Shown: piece after piece, positions 7,522-16,520 of the stretch
How positions within the stretch are numbered: position 1 is the stretch's first letter
Layout of the letters: each line of letters starts with the position of its first letter
Assembly: GCF_041154745.1 (NCBI RefSeq)
Contig: NZ_AP031573.1
Span: forward strand, 868,001 to 932,000
Source: Flavobacterium sp. CFS9
Lineage (GTDB): Bacteria; Bacteroidota; Bacteroidia; Flavobacteriales; Flavobacteriaceae
DNA: 64,000 nucleotides
Direction of reading: 5' to 3'
Position numbers and translations under genes: made by a program
The notes under the pieces: model-generated
The model's input: only the letters and a program-made list of their open reading frames with translations
Told to the model about the DNA's origin: nothing
Database searches by the model: none

Positions 7522-8994
7522 TTATTTCAATGCTCGTAAAAGTCCTTCCGGAGCTTTTTCAAGATACATCTGATTTTTAATTCCGTCCATTGCTTTAGCA
7601 TCTGTAAACGCTTTCAACGCTATTCCACTGTCATCCCCTGCTTTTTTCGCACTGATTCCTGTTATTTGAGATATTGCTACACTCAGCAAAGGTTCATTTG
7701 GATCTCCCAGAACTCCTAAATTCGTAATACGCTCTAATTTTTCATACGTTGGTTTCAAACCGTCTGTGTATTCTCCAAAATCAGATGCATTTACAATTTT
7801 TAAAACCAAAGGCTGCATCGCATATTTATGATTTGGATTACGGTTCGTTTTTCCAAAAGTCGGAGAATCATATAAAGTTACCGATCCCACATTTTTACCA
7901 ACAGTAGTCTCTCCCACCTGAACTACAGAAATATAAGGTACCAAACCATTTATAACCAATTCACTTGCCGATGCTGTACCACTTGTGGTTATAATATAAA
8001 CTTTAGTCATGTTCAGACTATTAATCGCAGCACCGTCCATTTTGTCAACAAATTTGTTAAGCAGCGACTCAGGGTCTTCACTTTGATAATATTCGTTGAT
8101 TTTTGCATTCCATTTCTCTTTCGAAAAAACTTTGCCGGTAAACTGTCCGGTAATCATACTGGCTAAACGCGTTGAAGTTTGTATTGAGCCTCCTCCGTTA
8201 TATCTTAAATCTAAAACCAAATCAGTAACCCCCTGCGCTTTTAGTTCTGCGAAAGCCGCATTAAGCTGTGCATCATAATTAGCATAAAAACCATTGTACA
8301 TCAAATAACCTATTTTGCGGCTTCCGGATGTAATCACTTTATTGATAAAAACAGGATTTTCGTCTAAAGTTGTTTTTACTAATGCAACTGTTTTTCCGTT
8401 ACTATCAAAACCAGTACCGTTAAAAGTAGCCATATTCAGTGTATAACTATCTGCCGCCAATAGCGACTGATAATTTGAAACCGTCAAAGAAGTTCCGTTA
8501 ATACCGGTAAAAAGATCCCCTCTTTTGATGTCTTTTTTAGAAGCATCAGAATTCGGAATAATATAACGTACATAGCCCACTAAATCTGTAGTACTTCCCG
8601 GTTTGTAACTAAGTCTGAAGTCTACACCATTATTTTTAGAAGTTCCCTGAAGTTCCTGTTCTAAAACTGTATAATCGTCCACAATCCAGCTAAAACGATC
8701 AATTGCCTGACCTTTTGGAAATTTGCTTATAGGTTTGTTCAATAAATCCTGAAATAAATCCTCCGGTTTAGAATATCCTCTCAAAAAAGCATTTAATGCT
8801 TCCTGATTGCTAAAACGGTCATCTGCCAAAGTAGGAACATCAGCTTGCCATAAATAAAACTGATTCAGTCCTTTCCAAACAAAATCATTAACCTGCAACG
8901 AGGCCGGAGCCGCTACATCATCCTGATCTTCACAAGATTGCAAAGAAAAAGCAAGCAAAAATAATAACAGTACACTTCTTAATATTGTCTTCAT
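7522..8994 (-). CDS. S41 family peptidase (C-terminal processing protease type), lipoprotein
   Basis: This 490-residue lipoprotein has a lipobox at residues 18-21 (LQSC) followed by EDQDD, which suggests surface exposure. An N-terminal helical region (to about 115) precedes a PDZ-like segment (about 120-215, including DASKKDIKRGDLFTGING) and the S41 catalytic core. The core shows LVLDLRYNGGG (about 259-269) and TTSGTASASE (336-345), where S342 or S344 is the likely nucleophile. S41 enzymes cleave proteins near their C-termini; the substrate here is unknown. It converges with the pirin gene and diverges from the ECF sigma operon, sharing only the 9000-9157 gap with it. Confidence 0.9.
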   Translation of the reverse strand: MKTILRSVLLLFLLAFSLQSCEDQDDVAAPASLQVNDFVWKGLNQFYLWQADVPTLADDRFSNQEALNAFLRGYSKPEDLFQDLLNKPISKFPKGQAIDRFSWIVDDYTVLEQELQGTSKNNGVDFRLSYKPGSTTDLVGYVRYIIPNSDASKKDIKRGDLFTGINGTSLTVSNYQSLLAADSYTLNMATFNGTGFDSNGKTVALVKTTLDENPVFINKVITSGSRKIGYLMYNGFYANYDAQLNAAFAELKAQGVTDLVLDLRYNGGGSIQTSTRLASMITGQFTGKVFSKEKWNAKINEYYQSEDPESLLNKFVDKMDGAAINSLNMTKVYIITTSGTASASELVINGLVPYISVVQVGETTVGKNVGSVTLYDSPTFGKTNRNPNHKYAMQPLVLKIVNASDFGEYTDGLKPTYEKLERITNLGVLGDPNEPLLSVAISQITGISAKKAGDDSGIALKAFTDAKAMDGIKNQMYLEKAPEGLLRALK

Positions 8995-9157
8995 ATAGTA
9001 AATATCTATGTAGTAGTAACGTAAAAATACTATCTTTAGTTTTAACTCTAAGAATTTTATTGCTTTTTTTATTGTAAAAAAAATTTAATATCCCGTGTAA
9101 CAAAAATAATAGTGTCTCGTCTTCACTATATAAGCTAACGAATAACCAACAAATTTT

Positions 9158-9667
9158 ATGAATCAGAATGTGTTTATAGAATTAATAAATCCTTTCAAAG
9201 ACAAAGTTTTTCGTCTGGCAAAAAGATTATTAACCAGCACCGAAGAGGCTGAAGATGCCACTCAGGAAGTTATGGTAAAGTTATGGAACAAAAAAGATAC
9301 TCTGGACTCCTATAATAGTGTTGAAGCTGTTGCAATGACAATGACCAAAAATTATTGTCTGGATCAGTTGAAATCGAAAAGGGCCGGAAATCTTAAAATT
9401 GTACATAATAATTATACAGACCGGGAACCTCAACTGGACAAAAAACTGGAGGATTCGAATAGTTTAGAATGGGTTGAAAAAATTATAAGCCAATTACCTG
9501 AACAATTACAAATATTAATTCAGTTGCGGGATGTCGAGCAATATGAATTTGATGAAATTGCGAAAATTGTCAACATGAACGAAACGGCTATACGTGTAGC
9601 CCTTTCAAGAGCGAGAAAAAAAATAAGAGAATCAATGGTTAATACACACAGTTATGGAATTCAATAA
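9158..9667 (+). CDS. ECF-type RNA polymerase sigma-70 factor
   Basis: This 169-residue protein has sigma region 2 (KVFRLAKRLLTSTEEAEDATQEVMVKLW) and region 4 (LPEQLQILIQLRDVEQYEFDEIAKIVNMNETAIRVALSRARKKIRE) without region 3, as in ECF sigma factors. It is the first gene of a four-gene run: its 3' end overlaps the next gene, a single-span membrane protein, by 14 bases, and two DUF4252 genes follow. That layout suggests a sigma/anti-sigma pair with its own target genes. The regulated signal is unknown. The 9000-9157 gap to the divergent S41 gene is AT-rich and should hold its promoter. Confidence 0.93.
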   Translation: MNQNVFIELINPFKDKVFRLAKRLLTSTEEAEDATQEVMVKLWNKKDTLDSYNSVEAVAMTMTKNYCLDQLKSKRAGNLKIVHNNYTDREPQLDKKLEDSNSLEWVEKIISQLPEQLQILIQLRDVEQYEFDEIAKIVNMNETAIRVALSRARKKIRESMVNTHSYGIQ

Positions 9668-10112
9668 AATAGAAGATATATTAGAAAAATACTTTCAGGG
9701 AGAAACCACGATTGCCGAAGAAAATCAATTAAAAGAATATTTTTCTTCACCGGATGTTGCGCAGCATTTGGAGCAATACAAACCAATGTTTGGTTATTTC
9801 TCTCAGGTAAAAGAACAGAAATCGACGCAGACGATCCCACTAAAAACTAAAAAACGAAATGTGGCGTGGTTATCGATTGCAGCTTCAGCTGTTGTTTTAC
9901 TGGGAATTGGAACCTATTTCTATACGAGCGAAAAAAATGCAGCTCCGGTTACAGCTCAATCAGAACTAGGAACCTACGATGATCCGGAAGAAGCACTTGC
10001 AGCAACGCAAAAAGCTTTGGCCTTGTTATCAAATAATGTTAATGTAGGTATCGAAAGTGTACAATACATTAAAGAATACGAACATTCAAAAAACAAAATT
10101 TTTAAACAGTAA
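9654..10112 (+). CDS. Single-span membrane protein, putative anti-sigma factor
   Basis: This 152-residue protein has a cytoplasmic N-terminal part (about 1-65, beginning EFNKIEDILEKYFQGETTIAEENQLKEYF, a helical layout often seen in Bacteroidota anti-sigma proteins), one membrane segment (about 70-88, AWLSIAASAVVLLGIGTYF) and a periplasmic tail of about 60 residues. It overlaps the ECF sigma gene by 14 bases, so the two are translationally coupled. The anti-sigma role rests on topology and gene order; no zinc-binding motif is present. Confidence 0.7.
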   Translation: MEFNKIEDILEKYFQGETTIAEENQLKEYFSSPDVAQHLEQYKPMFGYFSQVKEQKSTQTIPLKTKKRNVAWLSIAASAVVLLGIGTYFYTSEKNAAPVTAQSELGTYDDPEEALAATQKALALLSNNVNVGIESVQYIKEYEHSKNKIFKQ

Positions 10113-10128
10113 TTAAATCTCAATCAAA

Positions 10129-10656
10129 ATGAAAAATTTCATCATAACACTAGTTTTAGCATTCATTAGCCACACTTTTTATGCTCAGGGAGCATTTGAT
10201 AAATATGATGGTCAGGACGATGTAACCTCAGTAATCGTAAACAAAAAAATGTTTGATTTAATGAGCAAGGTAAAGGCCGATACTTCTGATAAAGAAACAC
10301 AACAGTACATTAATCTGATTAAAAAATTAGACTACTTAAAAGTGTTTACCACTAAAAACCCTAAAATTGAAGCTGATATGAAAGCTTCTGCAGACAAATA
10401 TGTAAAAACTGCCGGTTTAGAGGAACTTATGAGAGTAAACGATGGCGGTAAAAATGTTAGAATCCTAATCAAATCCGGATCAAGTGATACACAGGTAAAA
10501 GAATTGCTTATGTACATCGACGGAGCTAAGGGCAGTGAAACTGTATTACTGTCTCTTATTGGTAACTTTGACTTAAACGAAATCTCAGTACTGACAGACA
10601 AGATGCAGCTTCCTGGTGGTTCTGACTTAAAAAAAGCTTCTAAAGGCAGAAAATAA
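10129..10656 (+). CDS. DUF4252 family exported protein
   Basis: This 175-residue protein has a signal peptide (MKNFIITLVLAFISHTFYAQ, cut near residue 20) and a DUF4252 body (FDKYDGQDDVTSVIVNKKMFDLM..., ending in a DLNEISVLTDKM motif). The family is restricted largely to Bacteroidota and has no established function. It follows the putative anti-sigma gene by 16 bases and precedes a paralogous lipoprotein by 1 base, so it belongs to the ECF operon and may be a target or sensor of that sigma system. Confidence 0.82.
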   Translation: MKNFIITLVLAFISHTFYAQGAFDKYDGQDDVTSVIVNKKMFDLMSKVKADTSDKETQQYINLIKKLDYLKVFTTKNPKIEADMKASADKYVKTAGLEELMRVNDGGKNVRILIKSGSSDTQVKELLMYIDGAKGSETVLLSLIGNFDLNEISVLTDKMQLPGGSDLKKASKGRK

Positions 10657-10657
10657 G

Positions 10658-11197
10658 ATGAAAGCAACCGTTATTACCTCAGCCCTGTTAGTTTTACTGA
10701 CTTTAGTAAGTTGTAATTCTACCCCTTCATTGCAGAAGTATTTTGTTGAGAACACAGACAACAAAGATTTTATTGCACTTGACATTTCATCATCGATTCT
10801 AAATGTAGAGAAAGCAAAATTATCTGCAGAGCAAAATGAAGCTTTAAAATCATTCGATAAAATGAATATTCTGGCTTTCAAAGAAACGTCTAAAAATCAG
10901 GCACAATTTGAAACAGAACGCAGCAAACTGAAAGAGATCCTAAAAAATCCAAAATATCAGGAATTAATGAAGGTCGGTTCAGGTAAAGACGGAGCATCGA
11001 TAAGTTATGTAGGAGCTGACGACAACATCGAAGAATTTGTGGTTTTTGCCAACAAAAAAGAAAGTGGTTTTGTAGTAGTGCGCGTGTTAGGAAAAAACAT
11101 GAACCCTAATAACATTATGACCTTGATGTCGGTTATGAAACAATCCAATATTAATATGGATCAATTAAAACCTTTGCAGCAATTAATGAAACCATAA
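10658..11197 (+). CDS. DUF4252 family lipoprotein
   Basis: This 179-residue protein has a lipobox LVSC at residues 16-19, followed by a body with the same plan as its upstream neighbour (SLQKYFVENTDNKDFIALDISSS near the start, then a helical segment, then a NPNNIMTLMSVMKQ-like end). It starts one base after the preceding stop. The pair therefore looks like a gene duplication in which one copy is soluble or periplasmic and the other is membrane-anchored. Function unknown. Confidence 0.82.
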   Translation: MKATVITSALLVLLTLVSCNSTPSLQKYFVENTDNKDFIALDISSSILNVEKAKLSAEQNEALKSFDKMNILAFKETSKNQAQFETERSKLKEILKNPKYQELMKVGSGKDGASISYVGADDNIEEFVVFANKKESGFVVVRVLGKNMNPNNIMTLMSVMKQSNINMDQLKPLQQLMKP

Positions 11198-11223
11198 CAT
11201 CTTACTTTATATTAAAACAAGAG

Positions 11224-11248
11224 AGCTCCGTAATCCGGGGCTTTTTTT
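11224..11248 (+). terminator. Terminator of the ECF sigma operon
   Basis: Stem AGCTCCG / CGGGGCT (one G-T pair) with loop TAATC, followed by seven T residues, 26 bases after the second DUF4252 stop. Confidence 0.8.
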
Positions 11249-11297
11249 ATTTAACATTTTTAGAAGATTATACTGAATAATATCGCTTGCGTTTGTT

Positions 11298-11326
11298 TTG
11301 AGATGACCCGAATTTATTTATATTTG
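11298..11326 (+). promoter_or_regulatory. Promoter of the YiaAB-type gene
   Basis: TTG (11298-11300), 18 bases, TATATTTG (11319-11326): a strong Bacteroidota-type promoter. It lies inside a longer open frame beginning at 11303, so that upstream start cannot be used from this promoter. It supports the ATG at 11360. Confidence 0.75.
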
Positions 11327-11359
11327 TTTATCAACCAAAACAAAATTATTAAACTAAGT

Positions 11360-11758
11360 ATGGTACAAAAAACATCGAATGCCTTTATAGCGGCATCATG
11401 GGTAGCTCTTGGAGCAGGAACAGTTGGATTTATAGTAGGACTTGCAAGAGCCGAAATGCTTTTAAACGAAAAAGGATATTATTTCACCGTTTTAATGTTT
11501 GGCCTTTTTGCCGTTGTCTCCTTACAAAAAAGTGTGAGAGACAGACTGGAAAAACTTCCGGTAACCGATATGTATTATGGAATCTGCTGGTTCGGAACTC
11601 TTTTATCTATTGTATTACTAATCGTTGGCCTATGGAATGCTACGATCTTACCAAGTGAAAAAGGTTTTTATGCTTTTGCTTTTTTATTGGCTCTTTTTGG
11701 AGCTATTTCGGTACAAAAAAACACGAGAGACAATATGGCGTACTCTTCAAATGAATAA
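11360..11758 (+). CDS. YiaAB two-helix domain inner-membrane protein
   Basis: This 132-residue integral membrane protein contains two copies of the YiaAB unit: a membrane hairpin ending in a conserved S/AxQKxxRD motif (SLQKSVRD near residue 57 and SVQKNTRD near residue 123). I take the ATG at 11360, since the frame upstream contains the promoter and gives an unrelated 19-residue extension. YiaA/YiaB proteins have no firm biochemical role. It is monocistronic, bounded by a promoter and a terminator. Confidence 0.85.
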   Translation: MVQKTSNAFIAASWVALGAGTVGFIVGLARAEMLLNEKGYYFTVLMFGLFAVVSLQKSVRDRLEKLPVTDMYYGICWFGTLLSIVLLIVGLWNATILPSEKGFYAFAFLLALFGAISVQKNTRDNMAYSSNE

Positions 11759-11803
11759 TATTTTAACTAGAATTAATCAAAAACAACTTCCAAAATTAAC
11801 CAT

Positions 11804-11832
11804 AAAAAGCTTCTTAATTGAAGCTTTTTTTT
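11804..11832 (+). terminator. Terminator after the YiaAB-type gene
   Basis: Stem AAAAAGCTTC / GAAGCTTTTT with loop TTAATT and a T run. Confidence 0.88.
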
Positions 11833-11999
11833 GTGGTTAAAATTATTTACAACATCTTTTACTATTGTTTCACTAAACAATTTCAGCTACCAGATAAATC
11901 CGTTTTCTTGCCGGAAATTACATCATTACCTCCATTTATTACAAATAAATAAAAGATTATTCCTGATAAAACTATTTTTATAAGTAAATACTTTCTTTT

Positions 12000-13127
12000 A
12001 TGAAAAAAATTCTCCTCTTAGCATTATTATCAGCCTTTGGCCTTAATGCACAAACCGTCTCAGATTATTCGACATTTCGTCAAGATGTATACCCCATCCC
12101 ATATGGTCTTGTGTTTGATTCAACTGGAAACTTATATGTTGCTAATAATGATTATAATAATTCTTTAGGAATTACCAAAATAACTCCAAATCTGGTTCAA
12201 AGTACTTTTATTTTATTAAAAAAATTTCCTAGGCAAATAGCTCTTGATACTAACAAAAATTTTTGGGTAATCAGTCGTACTAGTAATGGTTATAAAACTT
12301 TTTCAGGTGAAAACGAAGTTACAAAAATAACCCCTGACGGCGATGTAACAAGTTATACTACTCCTGCAGACATATGGGGAATTGCTATCGATGCAACGGG
12401 AAACGTTTTTTATTCAGAAAGGACCGGGAAAATTCAAAAAATAAGTACAACAGGAGAAATTAGCACCTTTTTTTCAGATCCTGCTACTCTTAAATCCCCA
12501 TCAGGATTAACTTTTGATAAGGCCGGAAATTTATTCGTTATTGATGAAGGTGATGGTAATAATCCCCTTAGAAAAATAAATCCAGCCGGTGTCCTTACAA
12601 AAATTCCTGCGACTTTTGAAAATACATCACAAATAAAAGGAAATGGATACCTCTCTTTTGCTTCAAATGGCGACTTATACATTTCTGCAATTACAAATGA
12701 TTATAAGGCTAAAATTTTTCGTTTACCTGCTGCTGATGTAAGTGATAAGCCAATACTATTTTACGATTTTTCTTATGGTAGCATTAATGGAATAACTATT
12801 TACAATGGAAATCTTTATGCAAGTTTATATGTAAACGCCGAAAGTAAAGTAGTAAAAATAACAGATAAAATTCTGGGAGTTGAAAACGCAACCAAATCTA
12901 TTACCAAAGACATTATAGTCTACCCAAATCCTGCAATCGACTATTTGTCTATTGACAGTAAAAACGAAGTTGTTGAATCAATCCAATTATTCGACCTTAC
13001 CGGACACCTACTTAAAAGCTACAAACCTTTTGAAGTCAAAGAGGATAAAATCGCTTTACCGGCTTTAACTTCCGGAAATTATATTTTAAAAATTAACAAT
13101 ACTTCTAAAAAGATTATAATCAATTAA
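12000..13127 (+). CDS. Secreted NHL/SMP-type beta-propeller with type IX secretion C-terminal domain
   Basis: This 375-residue protein has a signal peptide (cut after LNAQ, residue 18), a propeller body with repeated FDSTGNLYVAN, IDATGNVFYSE, FDKAGNLFVID and FASNGDLYIS blades, and a type A T9SS sorting domain (about residues 305-375) with the marks VYPNPAIDYL, IQLFDLTGHLL and LTSGNYILKI. It is thus expected to cross the outer membrane by the gliding-associated type IX system and be released or attached at the surface. The substrate or ligand is unknown. It stands alone, followed by a bidirectional terminator. Confidence 0.88.
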   Translation: MKKILLLALLSAFGLNAQTVSDYSTFRQDVYPIPYGLVFDSTGNLYVANNDYNNSLGITKITPNLVQSTFILLKKFPRQIALDTNKNFWVISRTSNGYKTFSGENEVTKITPDGDVTSYTTPADIWGIAIDATGNVFYSERTGKIQKISTTGEISTFFSDPATLKSPSGLTFDKAGNLFVIDEGDGNNPLRKINPAGVLTKIPATFENTSQIKGNGYLSFASNGDLYISAITNDYKAKIFRLPAADVSDKPILFYDFSYGSINGITIYNGNLYASLYVNAESKVVKITDKILGVENATKSITKDIIVYPNPAIDYLSIDSKNEVVESIQLFDLTGHLLKSYKPFEVKEDKIALPALTSGNYILKINNTSKKIIIN

Positions 13128-13142
13128 TATACCTATTAAACT

Positions 13143-13174
13143 AAAAAAAAGCTCCATAACTGGAGCTTTTTTTA
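13143..13174. terminator. Bidirectional terminator between T9SS propeller gene and carB
   Basis: Stem AAAAAAGCTCCA / TGGAGCTTTTTT with loop TAAC between two converging genes; A and T runs on both sides. Confidence 0.88.
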
Positions 13175-13189
13175 TAGTAAGACTTGAGA

Positions 13190-16045
13190 TTATTTACTCA
13201 GGTACATTTTTCTTCTGGAATACAATTCGTAGAACTGATCGTCTTTTAAGTCATCAATAAACAAGATACTCTCTCCTGTCGATTTCATTTCAGGTCCTAA
13301 TGCTTTGTTTACATTGTGGAATTTACTGAAGGAGAAGACCGGTTGTTTAATCGCGTATCCTTTCAACTGTGGATTAAAATCAAAATCAGTTACTTTATTG
13401 TGCCCTAACATTACTTTTGTAGCATAGTTCACATAAGGTTCACCATACGCTTTAGCAATAAACGGTACTGTTCTGGAAGCTCTTGGATTGGCTTCGATAA
13501 TGTAAACAGTATCGTCTTTTATCGCAAACTGAATATTGATCAGACCCACTGTTTTTAAAGCTCTGGCAATTTTCTTCGTGTGATCTTTGATTTGCTGCAT
13601 TACGAATTCTCCTAAGTTAAAAGGAGGTAATGTAGCATTACTGTCTCCGGAGTGAACTCCACAAGGTTCGATATGCTCCATAATTCCGATAATGTAAACG
13701 TTTCCGTCTGCATCACAAATCGCATCCGCTTCCGCTTCAATTGCTCCGGCCAAATAGTGGTCTAAAAGCAGTTTATTTCCTGGAATAGTTTTCAATAAAT
13801 TGATCACATGCTCCTCTAACTCTTTCTTGTTGATTACGATTTTCATTCCCTGACCTCCTAATACATAAGAAGGACGAATTAATAGTGGGAAATCCAACTG
13901 ATCTGCCAGTGCAGAAGCTTCGTCAGCAGTTTCTGCAATTCCGAATTGTGGGAAAGGAATGTGTAATTCTCTCAACAAATCTGAGAATCTTCCTCTGTCT
14001 TCGGCTAAATCAAGTGCATCAAAACTGGTTCCGATGATTTTTACACCGTATTTAGATAATTTTTCAGCCAGTTTCAAAGCAGTCTGCCCGCCTAACTGTA
14101 CGATAACACCTTCCGGTTTCTCATGCTGAATGATGTCGTAAATATGCTCCCAGAAAACCGGTTCGAAGTATAATTTATCCGCCGTGTCAAAATCAGTTGA
14201 AACCGTTTCAGGATTACAGTTGATCATGATGGTTTCGTAACCGCATTCTTTCGCAGCTAAAACTCCGTGCACACAAGAATAATCAAACTCGATTCCTTGT
14301 CCGATTCTGTTTGGTCCTGAACCTAAAACGATGATTTTCTTTTTCTCTGTTACGATACTTTCGTTATCTACATAACGCTCACCGTTTGCTTTTTCAATTT
14401 CTGCCTCAAAAGTCGAGTAGTAATAAGGTGTTTTAGCTTTAAACTCCGCCGCACAAGTATCTACCAGTTTAAACACGCGGTTGATATTCTGGTCCATACG
14501 CAAAGTATGTACTTCACTTTCCAGACAATTCATCATATGAGCAATTTGTCTGTCAGCGAAACCTTTTTGTTTGGCTTCAAGCAAAAGCTCTTTCGGAAGA
14601 GTCGCTACTTTATAATTTGAAATTTCTTTCTCTAAAGTATAAAGCTCTTCGTATTGTTTCAGGAACCACATATCGATTTTTGTGATTTCATGAATACGGC
14701 TCAATGGGATTCCCATTGCAATTGCATCATAAATTACGAAAACACGATCCCAACTTGCATAAGTCAGTTTTTCGATAATCTGCTCGTAGTTTTTATATCC
14801 TTTTCCGTCAGCACCTAAACCATTTCTTTTAATTTCTAAAGACTGGGTAGCTTTGTGTAATGCTTCCTGGAACGAACGTCCGATTCCCATTACCTCTCCA
14901 ACAGATTTCATCTGAAGTCCTAGAGTTCTGTCGGCACCTTCAAATTTATCGAAGTTCCAACGTGGTATTTTTACGATTACATAATCTAAAGTTGGTTCAA
15001 AAAGAGCCGAAGTTGATTTTGTAATCTGATTTTGTAATTCGTCTAAGTTGTATCCTAAAGCCAGTTTAGAAGCGATTTTAGCAATTGGGTATCCTGTTGC
15101 TTTTGATGCTAAAGCTGATGAACGCGACACACGAGGATTGATCTCGATCGCTACTATATCTTCTTTTTCGTCCGGTGAAACTGCGAATTGTACGTTACAG
15201 CCTCCTGCAAAATTTCCGATACTACGCATCATCAGGATTGCATAGTCACGTAATTTTTGGAATGTTGTATCTGATAATGTCATCGCCGGTGCCACTGTAA
15301 TCGAATCTCCGGTATGAATTCCCATTGGGTCCATATTTTCAATTGAACAGATGATCACAACGTTATCATTTTTATCTCTTAAAAGCTCTAACTCGTATTC
15401 TTTCCATCCCATTAAAGCTTTATCAATTAAAACCTCATGTATTGGAGAAGCCTCAAGACCTCTGGTTAAAAGCTCATCAAAATCTTCTTTTTTATAAACT
15501 ACCGCAGCTCCGGTTCCTCCAAGAGTAAAAGAAGGACGAATTACTAACGGAAAACCAAACTCCTGTGCAATTTCTTTACCTTCTAAATAAGAAGTAGCCG
15601 TTTTTGCAGGTGCTGTTGGTACATTTATTCTTTCTAAAAGCTGCTTGAACTGCTCTCTGTCTTCTGTAATATTAATTGCATTAACGTCAACTCCAATTAA
15701 TTTCACTCCGAAATCCTGCCAAATTCCTTTTTCTTCAGCTTCCAAACACAAATTCAGTGCAGTCTGTCCTCCCATTGTAGGCAAAACAGCATCAATTTGT
15801 GGATGTTCTTTCAGAATTTCAATAATCGATTTTGTAGTTAATGGCTTCAGGTAAATATGATCGGCCATACTTGGATCGGTCATAATTGTCGCTGGATTCG
15901 AGTTTATCAAGATAACTTCAATCCCTTCTTCACGAATAGAACGTGCAGATTGAGAACCTGCATAGTCAAATTCGCAAGCTTGGCCAATAACAATAGGTCC
16001 TGACCCTATTATTAAAACTGATTTTATTGATGTGTCTTTAGGCAT
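13190..16045 (-). CDS. carB: Carbamoyl-phosphate synthase large subunit CarB, without the C-terminal allosteric domain
   Basis: CarB makes carbamoyl phosphate from bicarbonate, ATP and ammonia channelled from CarA, feeding pyrimidine and arginine synthesis. The 951-residue protein has both homologous ATP-grasp halves: VLIIGSGPIVIGQACEFDYAG near residue 10 and VLGSGPNRIGQGIEFDYSC near residue 575, with EINPRVSRSSALASKATGYPIA and EANPRASRTVPFIAKAYG as the metal-binding segments of each half. It ends right after ALGPEMKSTGE...YSRRKMYLSK, whereas enterobacterial CarB has about 1073 residues with a UMP/ornithine-binding domain at the end. The stop codon is followed by a terminator, so the shortening is not a sequence break. 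The carA gene is not in the window. Confidence 0.95.
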   Translation of the reverse strand: MPKDTSIKSVLIIGSGPIVIGQACEFDYAGSQSARSIREEGIEVILINSNPATIMTDPSMADHIYLKPLTTKSIIEILKEHPQIDAVLPTMGGQTALNLCLEAEEKGIWQDFGVKLIGVDVNAINITEDREQFKQLLERINVPTAPAKTATSYLEGKEIAQEFGFPLVIRPSFTLGGTGAAVVYKKEDFDELLTRGLEASPIHEVLIDKALMGWKEYELELLRDKNDNVVIICSIENMDPMGIHTGDSITVAPAMTLSDTTFQKLRDYAILMMRSIGNFAGGCNVQFAVSPDEKEDIVAIEINPRVSRSSALASKATGYPIAKIASKLALGYNLDELQNQITKSTSALFEPTLDYVIVKIPRWNFDKFEGADRTLGLQMKSVGEVMGIGRSFQEALHKATQSLEIKRNGLGADGKGYKNYEQIIEKLTYASWDRVFVIYDAIAMGIPLSRIHEITKIDMWFLKQYEELYTLEKEISNYKVATLPKELLLEAKQKGFADRQIAHMMNCLESEVHTLRMDQNINRVFKLVDTCAAEFKAKTPYYYSTFEAEIEKANGERYVDNESIVTEKKKIIVLGSGPNRIGQGIEFDYSCVHGVLAAKECGYETIMINCNPETVSTDFDTADKLYFEPVFWEHIYDIIQHEKPEGVIVQLGGQTALKLAEKLSKYGVKIIGTSFDALDLAEDRGRFSDLLRELHIPFPQFGIAETADEASALADQLDFPLLIRPSYVLGGQGMKIVINKKELEEHVINLLKTIPGNKLLLDHYLAGAIEAEADAICDADGNVYIIGIMEHIEPCGVHSGDSNATLPPFNLGEFVMQQIKDHTKKIARALKTVGLINIQFAIKDDTVYIIEANPRASRTVPFIAKAYGEPYVNYATKVMLGHNKVTDFDFNPQLKGYAIKQPVFSFSKFHNVNKALGPEMKSTGESILFIDDLKDDQFYELYSRRKMYLSK

Positions 16046-16142
16046 TTTATTTGTATTGTGTAGTTATTATAAAAGTACTTTAAAAAACATTCGTAGTGTA
16101 TTCTAAACTAGAACGTTGCGGATTTTTTTACCGACAAGGTAT

Positions 16143-16174
16143 AAAAAAAGGCGATACTAAAAAAGTAACGCCTT
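16143..16174 (-). terminator. Terminator of rpmH
   Basis: On the minus strand a stem GGCGTTAC / GTATCGCC (with a mismatch) and loop of T residues is followed by a run of seven T, 20 bases after the rpmH stop. Confidence 0.75.
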
Positions 16175-16193
16175 ATTTATGTTTATAGAAACA

Positions 16194-16355
16194 TTATTTC
16201 TTGTGTCTAGGTTCGCTAGAAACAGTTAATTTATGTCTTCCTTTAGCTCTTCTACGCGCCAGAACTTTTCTTCCATTCGCTGAAGCCATTCTGTCCATAA
16301 ATCCGTGCTTATTTCTTCTTTTTCTTTTCGATGGTTGAAATGTTCTTTTGCTCAT
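16194..16355 (-). CDS. rpmH: 50S ribosomal protein L34
   Basis: This 53-residue basic protein reads [19 protein letters not shown], then [21 protein letters not shown] and ends [13 protein letters not shown], the L34 signature from start to end. It is a structural component of the large ribosomal subunit. In many bacteria rpmH lies beside dnaA and rnpA; here it stands between carB and a TPR-like gene, which is typical of Bacteroidota. Own promoter (16427-16456, minus strand) and own terminator are visible, so it is monocistronic. Confidence 0.96.
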
Positions 16356-16426
16356 TGTTTTGTATCTTTAAAATGGTATCTAATATCTTTTTCTGTTTTT
16401 GAATATCATTATTCCAAAACCGAGTG

Positions 16427-16456
16427 CAAATATACAAAGACTTTTTTTTCTGGCAA
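16427..16456 (-). promoter_or_regulatory. Promoter of rpmH
   Basis: On the minus strand TTG (16454-16456), 19 bases, TATATTTG (16427-16434). It leaves a 5' leader of about 65 bases before the L34 ATG. Confidence 0.72.
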
Positions 16457-16490
16457 GTAGTTTTATAAAAATATTTTTAATTCCTTTTGC

Positions 16491-16498
16491 TATCTTTG
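16491..16498 (+). promoter_or_regulatory. -7 promoter element of the TPR-like membrane protein gene
   Basis: TATCTTTG fits TAnnTTTG exactly and ends 22 bases before the ATG at 16521. The -33 region is AT-rich without an obvious TTG. Confidence 0.55.
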
Positions 16499-16520
16499 CA
16501 ATCACAAATTTACAATAATT

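Noticed and set aside
11303..11359. N-terminal extension of the YiaAB-type frame
   Set aside because: It contains the TATATTTG promoter and encodes no family sequence; the ATG at 11360 is used.
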